From Sphacelaria rigidula (taxonomy: Eukaryota; Phaeophyceae; Sphacelariales): 21,036 nt of DNA. A program made the translations under genes and the position numbers. Of this stretch, positions 8,501-17,425 are shown piece after piece. How positions within the stretch are numbered: position 1 is the first letter of the stretch; each line of letters opens with the position of its first letter. The notes beneath the pieces were generated by a model, which was given only the letters and a program-made list of their open reading frames with translations, searched no databases and was not told the origin of the DNA. The stretch lies in the NCBI GenBank assembly GCA_964200075.2, contig CAXNAA020000471.1, forward strand, positions 1 to 21,036, in the 5' to 3' direction.

Positions 8501-10804
8501 GTGAACTTTCGAGCTTCCTTCAACATATAGGAAACATATCCCGACGCCAAACACCTCGAGGCTGGAGGGGTCGGCCGAAAGTATGTCCTCCTGTTGTGGC
8601 GCTGCCTTCGCCGGTTGCGCCGCTGCGGGCTCTCTTGAATTAGCGTTGCCCGCCGACTGCGCATGTGGATGCATACAAAAAAAATAACGGGGATGATCTG
8701 CTTGTGATAAGCCTCTGATGTGCGTTATTTCAAATAGTGCAGATTATGCCGTGTTCCTTCAACAGCATATCTCTCTTTGAGCTCTTGAAAAAACGTTTCT
8801 GCCCCCTCCCCCCGCCTGCCAATTAACGAACCTGTTGCCCCCCCCGCTTCGAGGGCAACGGGCCAGAGTCAGGGGATTGTCTTCTGCCGCCGTTCCTGTA
8901 CTCTACTGAGCTCGAACGACGTAGCGCGGGAGTCCCCTGCGTCGGCGATGATCGCCGTCGGCGGCCGGTGTCATCTTCCCGTTCGCCTCTCCGGCTCCTG
9001 CCAGAGCTGACTGCCCTGGAAACGGAGCTAGAACGACTGACGGTGCTGCCAGCGGACGATGTTCGGCTAGGCCTTCTGCGCTCTGCCGTTCTCGAGCGTG
9101 CGACCTATTTTGGAGCACGCGGAGTAGGGGGCCGGGGACGCGGTTGGTGAAAACCAGACTCGAGTTGTAAGTGAGTGTGGTGAAGGGGACTTGTCGACAC
9201 GCGTCGAAACAGCACCTTCGTACGAATGGCCAACATGAAACTGGCGAGGGTGAGTGGGGGGGGGCGGAGGGAAGGTGTTAAGATGAAACTGGAAAAAGGA
9301 GGAGTGGGGAGGCCTGATAGTTGTCCCCCACCTATTTTCACGACAACCTTGTTGGACCCGGGTTAATCGAGCTGCTTGTACGACTCCCTTGCCTCAACGC
9401 GGGTTCTCCATCAACGGCACCCGGACCTTCGGGGCCGGATAGGCTCTACCGTGTCCAATGCAACCAGCTCACCGAATCGTTGCCGCCGCCACCGCCCTTG
9501 CCGCTGTACCCAAGTCGTTCAAAACGTCGCTGCTCATCCACGTGAAGGCTCCGCATGCTGTCCCGCTTCGTCGCCTCCAGTTGAGCCGCCAGGTAAGGGT
9601 CTCTCCGCGCGAAACTGCACATGAAAATGAAGCCAGGGAGTAAGAGAAGTAGGGGAGCATGTGTACAACTTGTAGAGTTGAGCTACAAGATGGAGGATGG
9701 ACATGATACAACTCCTCAGACGCACAACCGCAACACGTAACTGCGCTCACCGAAGGGCCAACATGGAAACTTGGACTTATCATGAGCGCGGCGTACAGCA
9801 TGCTTCTCACGATCATGTGAAAATCTCGAGGCATCGCTCGTCAGATCACCGAATCTACGATTTTTCGGGCTTAATTGCTCAAAGAAAAAAAATGATGCCG
9901 AAAACAAGAGAAGGCTACACGCAGACTCTTGCGCTTTTTGTCCACGAACCTGGAGTGCAACGTTAAAAACAAAGCCCAAGGATTGATTTGTACGGTACAA
10001 ATCATCGACCACACTGGAAGTCAAGTAATTTTCAGACAAACGATTTGAAGTCGTACCTTTGTCATTCTTCACACAACATTCATCATCAGACAGTAACTGA
10101 TTCGAGTTGTATCTATAAATCATGTTCAACAGGTATGCACGGGCTTTTTCTATTTCGAAGCTCACTTCTTGAAAGGGATGCCGTCAATGACCAGACTGTA
10201 TTCCTCGAAGTTGATGCCCACCCTCAGAAGGTGCGCCCCAGAAGACCAAGCAAAGGCCCACTCCGTGGACACCTTCAATCCGCACAGCCAAACGTAACAG
10301 AAAAAGTATCGGGAGTATTTGTGTGGGTCCAGAGCGGAATATTGGCAACAGTCCGTACCATTTGCGGCGATTCACTCGACACTTCAAAGCATTCGGCTGC
10401 TCTGAATTGTGTGCGTGTGTTTGCCGCGGGATTCTGCTCAGATGAGGTTCGACATGGGGCGTTTGAGTCATGTCGGGTGCTATGTTGCAACAGGACTACG
10501 GCGATGAGTTCTGACGCGTTTCGTGTAAAATATGTAACGAGCGCAGTTGCCACGGGATTGTGCAGCGGTGAGATCCAACACGTTGCACGTGCCGTGTTGG
10601 ACGCGTAGTTGACACGGGATTCTATGGTAAGTGAGAATCGAATGAGAGTCTGACATGTTGCATATTTACCAGCCCAAAGCGAAAAAAACTGATGGGATAT
10701 GAAATGCGTCGTGACAGTGCGCCTACCTTCTGAGCCTCGTTGATGCACTCGCCATCGAAGAAAGTTCTCTTCTTTCCGCTCATCAGCGAGTGCACCAGCG
10801 TCAC
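2367..10804 (-). CDS. FAIM-like domain protein with long disordered tail, nine-exon gene, 5' end missing
   Basis: Nine exons join in frame: 10804-10727, 10272-10166, 9614-9473, 9104-8832, 8656-8555, 8137-7922, 4857-4747, 3782-3498 and 2573-2367. They total 1521 nt, or 506 codons plus TAA. All introns are GT-AG. Residues 1-63 include SGKKRTFFDG, then TEWAFAW, GAHLLRVGI and EEYSLVIDGIPFKNF. This follows the FAIM pattern: H.V.L.H..SGKR..+DG, then W.F, then GH, then Y.L.+DG. FAIM is known in animals as a soluble cytosolic protein that protects cells from death and from protein aggregation, and FAIM-like proteins occur in protists. Residues 110-200 are Arg/Ser-rich. Residues 201-306 are Ala-, Gln- and Gly-rich. 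Residues 307-438 are Gln- and Gly-rich. Residues 439-506 form an ordinary charged tail. FDPL (247-250), NPF (335-337) and DPW (442-444) are endocytic-type motifs. The start codon was not found, so at least one upstream exon is missing. The exon chain is well supported; the FAIM assignment is from memory of the family pattern and less certain. Confidence 0.72.
3498..3782 (-). CDS. Exon: Gln/Tyr/Gly-rich, prion-like segment
   Basis: This exon gives 95 residues in phase 0. It opens with Gln/Pro/Tyr-rich sequence (QQTQPYTNPPPQQPQQ), then Gly/Tyr/Gln-rich sequence (GGYSGSGYGGQGQGQMQQG), and ends RELSIIDPK. The acceptor is GTTCCTCCTGACGCAG. The donor is AAG|GTCCGT; without it the frame reaches a stop four codons later. 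The composition matches prion-like domains of condensate-forming proteins, although no such function is shown. Confidence 0.64.
4747..4857 (-). CDS. Exon: Gln/Met-rich tract with an NPF motif
   Basis: This exon gives 37 residues in phase 0: Met/Gln-rich sequence including QYMQQQQ, then APHHDNPFDQAGYQ. The acceptor has a clear pyrimidine tract ending CCGTGCAG, and the donor is CAG|GTCAGT. NPF is the classic ligand of EH domains (Eps15 and EHD proteins). A lone NPF in disordered sequence is suggestive, not proof. Confidence 0.66.
6096..6260. repeat. Truncated relative of the 228 bp foldback
   Basis: This stretch starts TTAGGAGTTAGACCCTGAAA and follows the same order as 6964-7113: GCACAA, GACGAGG-like sequence, a T-rich run, CGGGGGTCCGA, then CCCCGGAAAAACGG. 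It is a diverged direct copy. The inverted right end with GGGTCTAACTCC is absent, so it is incomplete. Confidence 0.55.
6488..6963. mobile_element. 476 bp foldback (MITE-like) element
   Basis: The left arm 6488-6710 is an imperfect inverted copy of the right arm 6741-6963, separated by a loop of about 30 bp. The tip reads GGCCGCTCCTTA on the left and, inverted, GACCGCTCCTTA on the right. Matching inner blocks include ACGTCGTTTTACGCCCCAAA, GACATCTTCCCGTTT and AAAAACAGTCAA. Both arms are 223 bp and centre on the same point, so little length change has occurred since they formed. There is no transposase frame. A non-autonomous DNA element or foldback repeat is the best reading. No clear target-site duplication was identified. 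Confidence 0.75.
6964..7191. mobile_element. 228 bp foldback element abutting the larger one
   Basis: The ends are TAAGGAGTTAGACCCT (6964-6979) and its inverse at 7176-7191. Inside, ATGGGTCATTACGCAACTTT (7001-7020) is matched by the inverse of 7150-7169. CCGTTTTACGGGGGT is approximately mirrored by ACCCCGGAAAAACGG. The right arm lacks about a dozen bases near its tip. It starts where the 476 bp hairpin ends, which suggests nested or side-by-side insertion of related elements. Confidence 0.65.
7922..8137 (-). CDS. Exon: FDPL motif and Gly-rich segment
   Basis: This exon gives 72 residues beginning VKGFDLNVPESTFDPLNAKY, then Gly/Asn/Pro-rich sequence, ending LQLGMEFG. The donor is GGG|GTGAGC, phase 0. 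The acceptor is read as GAAAAG|GTC; the next AG two codons on would remove Val-Lys. It is followed by the longest intron in the gene, which carries the foldback elements. Confidence 0.62.
8555..8656 (-). CDS. Exon: Ala/Gln/Pro-rich linker
   Basis: This exon gives 34 residues in phase 0, including AAAQPAKAAPQQEDILSADP. The acceptor is CCACATGCGCAG. The donor is read as GAG|GTGTTT; a second GT nine bases on (GGC|GTCGGG) would add Val-Phe-Gly. No domain is recognised. The acidic EDILSADPSSLE end resembles short linear motifs in trafficking adaptors, but no named motif is complete. Confidence 0.58.
8832..9104 (-). CDS. Exon: Arg/Ser-rich disordered segment
   Basis: This exon gives 91 residues in phase 0, with acceptor CAAAATAG and donor CAG|GTTCGT. 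It is dominated by Ser and Arg, for example STVSRSSSVSRAVSSGRSRR, RRRRSSP and LRRSSSVEYR. The RRxS and RRSS spellings fit basophilic-kinase sites, and the SR pairs recall RS domains of RNA-binding proteins. No RNA-binding fold accompanies them. The donor departs from consensus after GT, but the phase match on both sides supports it. Confidence 0.62.
9473..9614 (-). CDS. Exon: end of FAIM-like domain and charged helix-like linker
   Basis: The acceptor is TTTTCATGTGCAG and the donor is TCG|GTGAGC. After the split codon the exon gives 47 residues beginning FARRDPYLAAQLEATKRD, then DEQRRFERLGYSG and a five-glycine run. The charged middle could form a short amphipathic helix. The Gly run marks the change to the disordered region. 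Confidence 0.7.
10166..10272 (-). CDS. Exon: second half of the FAIM-like domain
   Basis: This exon gives 35 codons plus two bases. It contains TEWAFAW, GAHLLRVGI and EEYSLVIDGIPFK, the W.F, GH and Y.L.+DG elements expected in a FAIM-like sandwich. The acceptor is TTGAAG|GTG and the donor is AA|GTGAGC, phase 2. The next exon begins with the single base needed to complete Asn. This matching of the only phase-2 junction is strong evidence that the two exons belong together. Confidence 0.72.
10380..10630. repeat. Degenerate tandem repeat, spacing about 127 bp
   Basis: TTTGCCGCGGGATTCTGCTC (starting near 10420) recurs as TTGCCACGGGATTGTGCAGC (near 10547), and a third fragment TTGACACGGGATTCTATGG begins near 10608. 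The first two continue in parallel through GATGAGGTTCGACATG and GGTGAGATCCAACACG. The tract lies in the intron after the first recovered exon. It makes both strands look open over about 200 codons, which explains the long but spurious frames there. Confidence 0.5.
10574..10601. repeat. Small perfect stem-loop
   Basis: TCCAACACG (10574-10582) is the exact inverse of CGTGTTGGA (10593-10601), with a 10-base loop TTGCACGTGC. It falls inside the tandem-repeat tract of the intron. Its function is unknown. Confidence 0.5.
10727..10804 (-). CDS. Exon: first recovered exon, FAIM-like strands and SGKR turn
   Basis: This exon gives 26 codons, VTLVHSLMSGKKRTFFDG and eight more residues. The acceptor is a pyrimidine-rich run ending TTGAAG. 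The donor is AAG|GTAGGC, phase 0. An acceptor further upstream at CCCCAG (about 10860) would add 18 codons and a split first codon, but it reads less like the family. The sequence matches the FAIM-type opening, a strand ending in H, then SG(K)KR and DG. The preceding exon, which should carry the first strand and start codon, was not recognised. Confidence 0.65.
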
Positions 10805-10872
10805 CTTCAACGAGCAGGACACAGAGGGTGTCGAAGAGTGGCACAAGAATATTGGACTGGGGAAAAAATGCA

Positions 10873-13800
10873 GCTCTCAAAGGGGCACGGATTAGAGATG
10901 GGTTGGGTGCCCTGTTGAAACGTGACGACTGACGGCAGAAGACGCAGAGTAAGAAGAGAGATCCTTCTCATGCTGCTGTACTAGGGAACTCCAAGACTCA
11001 ATATTAAGGATTTGGAGTATGGGAGTTCTACTACCGCGACTGATGATATCACGGCACAAAGCCAACTGGACGCATCGCACCCGGAGCGTACCATTTTCGA
11101 CAGAACTAACTCGCCAACACCGAGGTGACAGTATTTGTGTGTGTGCGCCTGACGTATCGTTGCGTTTGGTCTTCGCCGTTTCCATCTGGTCTTGTCTTCC
11201 AAGTCTTGAAATAATGACCCTGGATGAGAGGAGAGGGTACCAAAAAGGGCTAGGGGCATGCATGTACATACTGAGCCGAAATCCAAATTTACATTTCAGA
11301 AGGTGACCCGATGTAAGGCCGGTTCGATCCACGCCGAATGAGGGGATGTTCTCGAAAATGGTCTACAATCGATTCAGAGCCGCTCCGTCCTTAGATCGAA
11401 TAAAGCGGCGTATTGTGTAACCAGGCTTCCCCCGTAAGACCGAACAGGTCTGACGTCGGGTCTACAAGCGGCAAGTTTTGTCCCAATTGACGGAGAGTAG
11501 AACCACTGCATTTTACTAGACTGCTTCATCATAGTGATGTGTTGTATCTGCGGCCGTCACAGGACTTGTGCGCTCTCATTTCTCTCGGATATAGATGGAG
11601 ACACAGAACAGAGAAAAACTCGGGCCATTCCCTGCCGCAGCACCCGCAATTTGCACACACGACGGAGTCGAGAAGATACGTTCACTCAGGCCTCTATGGA
11701 CGAGCGCACTCAGACTACCCCACTGACGTGATTCATCGCCATAGTTGTCCCCCCCACGTGCGCTGCTCCTCCTCGAAGGTGCGTTTGTCAACATGGCGTG
11801 CCTTCCAGGAGGCGTGAAAATTGATACATCTCGTTCGGGGCCTACGAAGGTAATCCACCACCTCATCCATGCACATATCTTTGCCGACAGTTTTCGGTAT
11901 GCCGTGGGTTGGGGTTAGGGTTGGGAGTAGCGATAGTTGTAGAGTGTGTCAATCATGGACATGCCTCAATTACTTCCAGGTCAGGTGTTGTGTTACGGAA
12001 ACATCAATCGTAAATTCTCCTCTCGAAATTTATAAACACGCGTGGGCATAGATACCCACCCCCTTCAAGGGGCCACCCCGCTCCCCGCTCCTGAAACTCC
12101 TGGATGTCTCTGGGCTGGCGGTCGGAAGAAATGTTCCAACGCGAGGCTCGCCCCCCGAGTGCTGAAAACATACGTGGTGCCATCATATTCAGATCTCGAC
12201 AGAGTTCACAGTCCCAAGGGCTCGCCTGATGTTGTGTTCAGCACGTGTTCGTCTCAACTTGGGGTTACAGGCACCAATTTGAGCTATGCCAACACACACT
12301 TTCCCTTGTCGAACAACTCATGAGTCAACCCTTGGACCCCTCCCCGAGCGTCGCCTTGAAACAATTCCACCGGCTGACAGTCCAGGAACACCCGGGGGGG
12401 GGCTTCCAGGGGGCCGGGTGCTTGTTCGCGCAACAGCCAAAAAGGTAATCACGTTCATGTGTGTTTGGTGTCCCCCACGATTAAATTCCAAGCCAAAAAC
12501 AAGGCCCGAGGGGAGCGGGATAACCATTTCAAGAACTGTGACTGGTCAGAACTATCACATGTTTCCCCGTACAGATCGACCACTTCGTCGGCTAGCCGTA
12601 TCTCTCATTTGGGCCATGATTATTCAACCACAGACAACATGAGCATTACTAATGTGCTTCTGCTCTGCTCGCGGTCTTTGCTACCCGCCTGATCCATCTC
12701 GTGTTGCCAGCCTAGCTCAACACTGTAGTGTTGTTGTTCGTCTCGAGGTAAAGACCGAGTATACTGTTTTCAGTGGAGAGCGACGGCACACTTTTTCCTG
12801 CACACGTCATCTCGTCGTTGTATCCAGCGAGGAGCGAGACATACAGCACAGGTACTAACTCTGCACGCATATGACTGCAGGGCATGAAACCATCTAGGAT
12901 TCTCCGCTAGATGCCCGTCATGCACGTATTCATGAAAAATGGCGTCTGGCGTATTGTGGAAGAAGATGGCCTGAACTCCAAACACGGCACAGTCCGTCTG
13001 ACAGAGGTTCGCAGTCTCAAGGGTTCAGGCAGTCATGTGATCTAGCTCATCACACTGGAAACACGGTGAAAGTGCCAGTCAGCGCACGGATCGTGGATTT
13101 AGCACACAGGGTTTTTTTTTTCTTCCTATTTTCGCACAGGGGTGCGGAAGCCTTGAAAAAACATTTTTTTTCAATCGAAAACATGCAGTCGAAAGGCATG
13201 AAGCGGCACTTGACTTTTCTCTCACAGACCACCACGCCAAATGACACCCGTTCACAGCAACCCTGCAGCATAGAGCACGAGTCGCGCACAGGGATATATA
13301 CACTAAAGAAGTCGGGTGTGCTTTGTTCATCTTTTGTTGGCAAAAACTTGCGCATCTTCTCTCATGGTAGTCATCAGGGACGGAGCTGCGTGCGGTACCG
13401 TGGGCAACCAAGTTGCGTGCACGCTCATGGACAATGCAGACAGTACAAAGCTGCACGTTGCTCACGTTATTTTCAAGTCGCATTGTAAGCAGAGAGAACT
13501 GATGGTTTTGGGCTGTCTGCACTGCACATTGTCCACTTCCCCTTTATCTTCTCCTGAACGAAGCACGCACACACGCACCCAAGGCACCATACTTGCAAGC
13601 AGTGCAGACAGTACAGACCATGTACCGTTTCATGAATTTCACCGTCTTTTTTGGATCGAAAGCTAGAAAATCCATCCGGACCCAACTGCATCCAACTCAC
13701 TTGATTCAATTCCATCGCTCGTTTTCTCGATCGAAAAAAAAAGTTCCGAGACACGTCCTTAATCCTCTCGGGATTCACGATGGAAAATTGTCATGTGCAA

Positions 13801-14097
13801 TTAACGGTGCTTGGGCAAGATATGGTTGATGGTTTACAGCCAAGACGCAACAACTTTCACCCACTGCGTATTTTTCATTTTCAGAAGCGTGCGAGTGACA
13901 AGTGGAACAAAAGAAGGTTTCTTTTTTACCGGTATGCCAATCGCTGTTTTTTCCAACAAATGGAATGTTTCATAATATTTCTGCTGATTATTGTCGACGG
14001 ATCCAATTGGACACACTTCATCCACCGCGTCGTATGATTGGACAAACCTCACCCGACCTCTTCGAGGAAGACATTTTTCTTGCACCTGCCGTGTGTG
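10873..14097. other. Unassigned region upstream of the recovered FAIM-like exons
   Basis: The missing 5' exon or exons of the minus-strand gene probably lie here. Minus-strand candidates with correct phase or good splice sites are ATGGCGATGAATCAC|GTCAGT near 11730 and ATGGAATTGAATCAA|GTGAGT near 13705. A third minus-strand candidate spans about 12055-12160, between TTTTCAG and GTGGGT, and includes SSDRQPRDIQEFQERGAGW. On the plus strand, 12911-13006 reads MPVMHVFMKNGVWRIVEEDG and onward, followed by GTTCGC. None can be chosen from sequence alone. Confidence 0.3.
11906..11925 (+). repeat. Second telomere-like G-quadruplex motif
   Basis: GGGTTGGGGTTAGGGTTGGG contains four G runs separated by TT or TTA, including one TTAGGG unit. 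It is too short to be a telomere. It may be an interstitial scar or a chance G-rich site. Confidence 0.6.
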
Positions 14098-14466
14098 CTA
14101 CTGGAATCTTCTTCGGTCTTCCATAATAAAATGGTTGCCGTCGGCCTTTTGTGCTTCCGTCTCTTCCTCTTTGTCAAGGCTTTTCATAATGAGGCGTTTG
14201 GCCCGGGGACAGGAGGGGAGGGTTCCAAAAGGGTTAATTAAATCGGTACACGGTAGCCACTCGATCGAGCACGCGGAAAAAAATACGTACCACACCCTAT
14301 CGAGGGTCGGAGACACACCAGCCAAAGAGAAGCTGGAAGGCAAAGGAAATATTTTCGGCACGCAACAGCACCGTACTTCGTTGAGGATACTTTTGCGATG
14401 ACCAAACTCGCGTTCAAGCGATGAAGCTGCCATCTGCTGATTTATTGCCAACTCGCGATGCGTCAT
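14098..14466 (-). CDS. Possible 122-residue protein or two exons, unknown
   Basis: This is an ATG-started minus-strand frame. Its beginning (MTHRELAINQQMAASSLERE, then FGHRKSILNE) and its end (IMKSLDKEEETEAQKADGNH, then FIMEDRRRFQ) are hydrophilic and look protein-like. The middle is Cys/Pro/Phe-rich and less convincing. GTACGG after ILNE could be a donor, so the middle may be an intron, and GTAGCA at the end could be another donor. No domain is recognised. It might be an independent small gene or a 5' part of the minus-strand gene downstream. Chance openness is also possible. Confidence 0.25.
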   Translation of the reverse strand: MTHRELAINQQMAASSLEREFGHRKSILNEVRCCCVPKIFPLPSSFSLAGVSPTLDRVWYVFFSACSIEWLPCTDLINPFGTLPSCPRAKRLIMKSLDKEEETEAQKADGNHFIMEDRRRFQ

Positions 14467-14840
14467 AGCTTGTCCCTCCCTCTCCTGCCGCTGTGAGCCG
14501 GGGTGGCCTTTTGGCTCGACAAGTTTCGGGAGGCGGGTTCGGGAGCACCCTCCCAGAAGTCAACCCTACTCGCACGTGCAGCTACGGAAATAATCTCGAC
14601 TACTGAGCAGTAAGTGCAACGGGACAGTCAGTACGGGATGAAGTAAATGAGCTGCCCGAGCCACTGATATTTCACAAATATCGAGGACATGAAAAATGAA
14701 ATTTCTTCATCGGATAATTCCAGACCAAAGAGAACGGAAAAAAGTGATCATACGTCCGGCGTTGCCAGTCTGGATTCTCGTCATTTTCCGAGTAAAATGA
14801 ATATTTTCGTTTCCGATCCAATAGATTCCCCATCCTGACG

Positions 14841-14864
14841 GGTCAAAGGGTTAACCCTTTGACC
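14841..14864. repeat. Perfect 24 bp palindrome
   Basis: GGTCAAAGGGTT is followed directly by its exact reverse complement. A related TTCAAGGGTTAAC occurs about 100 bp on, at 14948-14960. The palindrome opens the dispersed repeat that recurs near 20.3 kb, where the corresponding site is degraded (AAGGGTCGTGACCCCTTGACC-like). It may be the end of a mobile element or a protein-binding dyad. Confidence 0.75.
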
Positions 14865-14940
14865 GCGAGGGTAGGTCACCTGCTGAATCGGCATCAATAT
14901 TCACCGGGAAAACTATGCCGGATCCAGATGGACTACCCGC
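14841..14940 (+). repeat. Dispersed repeat, copy 1
   Basis: The block CCTTTGACCGCGAGGGTAGG, then TCACCTGCTGAATCGGCATCA, then ATATTCAC and a diverging tail with GGATCCAGATGGAC, matches copy 2 at 20292-20385 in the same orientation at clearly more than chance. There is no coding capacity. It is probably a fragment of an interspersed element present many times in this genome. Confidence 0.62.
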
Positions 14941-14960
14941 ACCGCCGTTCAAGGGTTAAC

Positions 14961-17400
14961 ATGTAACGATGACACCTCAAAATGGATGGGCCAACGTAAA
15001 CAACTGGGTCGTCATATGGGTGTTAGCATCATGAGACATTATTTGAGTGAAAAGAGTGACGATTCAACAGATCACCGATCCTGGCGGTCGAAGAGCTAAA
15101 AACAAAAAAGGGAGGGTGCTGGTTTTCACCTCATAAGTTGAAAGATTGTTCATGTTTGATAACGGGTATTCGGAATCACGACGACCCTTGCTGTGGACGA
15201 CATGAAAACTGTACCGATTACAGTTCCACCTTGCCTCAGAGTGTTGGGGTCATGCAATGCAAAGAAGTGCACGGCGGAAATCGTTCACTTGTATGTTGAA
15301 GGGATGGCTGGTGAAAGCAACATGATCCGATCTCACTGTACGTGAAGTGCGGTGCTATCTGACCACCATTCCACCATGTTCCCAAGTTGTGACGCATGTC
15401 TGTGCACATGCGCAATGGACGCAACCTTCTTCAGCTTGTCGCGTTGATTCATCCTCGAAAATCCGCACACTGGGGGGTGTCCAATCTTATGTTGTACTCA
15501 TGGTTCCATCACATCACCGGGCAAAAAACACTCGCACCACCGGAGAGCCAAGGCTGTGTACCAAGCACACGCAAGATATAAATCACTCATCAACGAGAGC
15601 AGCGCATAGTGTGTCTCCATCTCTCTTGGTCTGCATTACGGTGCTATTTATTCATCCGCTGATAATTAGATTGTTGCGCCGTCGGCCCTGTGCTGCCTGC
15701 GATAAATTTCGCCTCGAGGACGAACACCCCACTCAGGAGGTTTGGATCCAACATTAGGCTATAACGGAGGGGGGTCAGATAAAAATGTGCTCGACGAGGA
15801 GACGGGCAAGGGAGATTTGCTTCTAATACTTTTGTACTGTACATGGGAGCGTGCGCACACGCCGCACCTCCCACTACTACGAGGATGTTGTACTTTCTCA
15901 CACAAAATAAATCGGAACTGTTTTGTACCCTCTCTGACATACTTGGCTGTGCTGATGGTTCTCACTACAGAAATGTACATGACAATAGTCGAGTATTATA
16001 CTACCGGCGAAAAAACTGTGTGACAATACTAATACTGTACTAAAGTCTACACCACATACGTTACAAGAAGCCCCTCCATGTGCGAAAGCATGCTGAGCGG
16101 ATATATTCCTGACTGAGTCAAGAGTGCGCAGAGCAGAGTGTGTTGTTGTGTTATAGCCCCTTCTATTCTGGACGCCGGTCTATATCTTTTAGTATATGCG
16201 GGCGCACCAGCTGGGATCAGAGGAGGAATGCCGCCACAGAAGTTTTTTCTTCTTCATTTGTTTTAGTTTTCCCCCCTTCTTCCGCGGTTCTCATCTTCAT
16301 TTTCCATCGCGAGAGGCAGCAGTCCCTTTCCCTCGTCGACCATGAAGTCAACTTTCATATGCCGACGACATAGCTCTCCACTGTTGGGCATTGTACAGTA
16401 CGGTCGTGAAATACGGTACAGGACAGTCTGTCGAAGACGAAATACACAACCGACCCCTTCATGCGCGCTCAAATATGATGCATGCAAGCTTCGACTTTTC
16501 AGTGAAAAACGTTCCAGATGCGCAGTATATAGTCGATACTGAAGCATATACGTGGGTTGTCAGTTACTCACGGAGAGAGTGCGGCAACGCTCTTCATCTG
16601 TTATCCCAAAATCTGCGCCCCCTCACCGACGTGTCGAACGGTACTCTGGTGGTGAGTCGACATGAAAACAGGTCACGCGCATGCGGTACATTGCTCACTT
16701 AAAAATAGGACACACGGAATAAAAACAAAGCTACAGGTGCGTTCTTTAGTGACTGGTGAGACCCGTAGTATGTTTCCAAACAGATGCATGTTACTGCCTG
16801 CGTACATGCCGTAAGCTGCTATAGCACATCCATCAGCGAAGCAGCATACAAAGCAAACTTTTGTTTTGTGTTCTAGGTCGCTTTTGCTATTGATGTTTGT
16901 TGGCTCCGAGAAATTGCGCGATGAGATTTTCATCAGGTGCGCGCATCGTATGCTCGTCATAACCACCTAGTTCGAATCTTTTCTCAGCTGCAGAGTGGAT
17001 AAGTGAGCGGCCCATCTTCGCCGCTGCTGCCTAGTTGAATCTTTTCCGGCGAGAGCTAGGGGCCATCAGAAGGCAAGAAGAAAAGTGTATACCGGATGGG
17101 GGAACATACCTCATGCTCTTCACCCTCCTCCCCGAAGCAAAACTTCCATCGACACCTTTTTTTGGAGCTTTCCACGTTCCTCCCGATGTTGCTGGTCGAT
17201 GACGGGAAGCATGTATTTTAGCACACAGGGTCAAAATGACGGAAAACACGACAGAAAACCAAGTAGACAATAATTGCTGGGGAAAATATTTTACAGTGGA
17301 TCGTCAGCAATTCCGAAAGATTGAGAAGGTCAGACAGAGGGGAGGGTTGCACGTTTCCCACTGAAGACATCGATTTTTGGTTCGGTCCTGTCGTCACACC
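14961..17400. other. No gene recognised
   Basis: Only short frames on both strands are seen. Around 16575-16657 the plus strand reads openly in two frames up to GGTG|GTGAGT, a strong donor. The minus strand over the same stretch offers ATGAAGAGCGTTGCCGCACT followed by GTGAGT. Either could be a small exon but not both. A short direct repeat, CTAGTTCGAATCTTTTC near 16969 and CTAGTTGAATCTTTTC near 17032, is also present. Confidence 0.3.
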
Positions 17401-17425
17401 GTTCATTATACTGAAAAATGTACAG

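Noticed and set aside
9988-10608. 206-codon plus-strand frame
   Set aside because: It has a TTG start, runs antisense over a well-phased exon, and is kept open by the degenerate tandem repeat at 10.4-10.6 kb. No motif is present.
10275-10880. 201-codon minus-strand frame
   Set aside because: It begins with TTG and crosses the first recovered exon in another frame. The exon frame with matching splice phases is preferred.
11315-11337. GGTTCGATCC box resembling a tRNA T-arm
   Set aside because: The flanking bases do not form a T stem, and no matching acceptor or anticodon arm lies upstream.
17031-17270. 79-codon minus-strand frame with a signal-peptide-like beginning
   Set aside because: The start is TTG, not ATG, and there is no splice context or conserved residue pattern.
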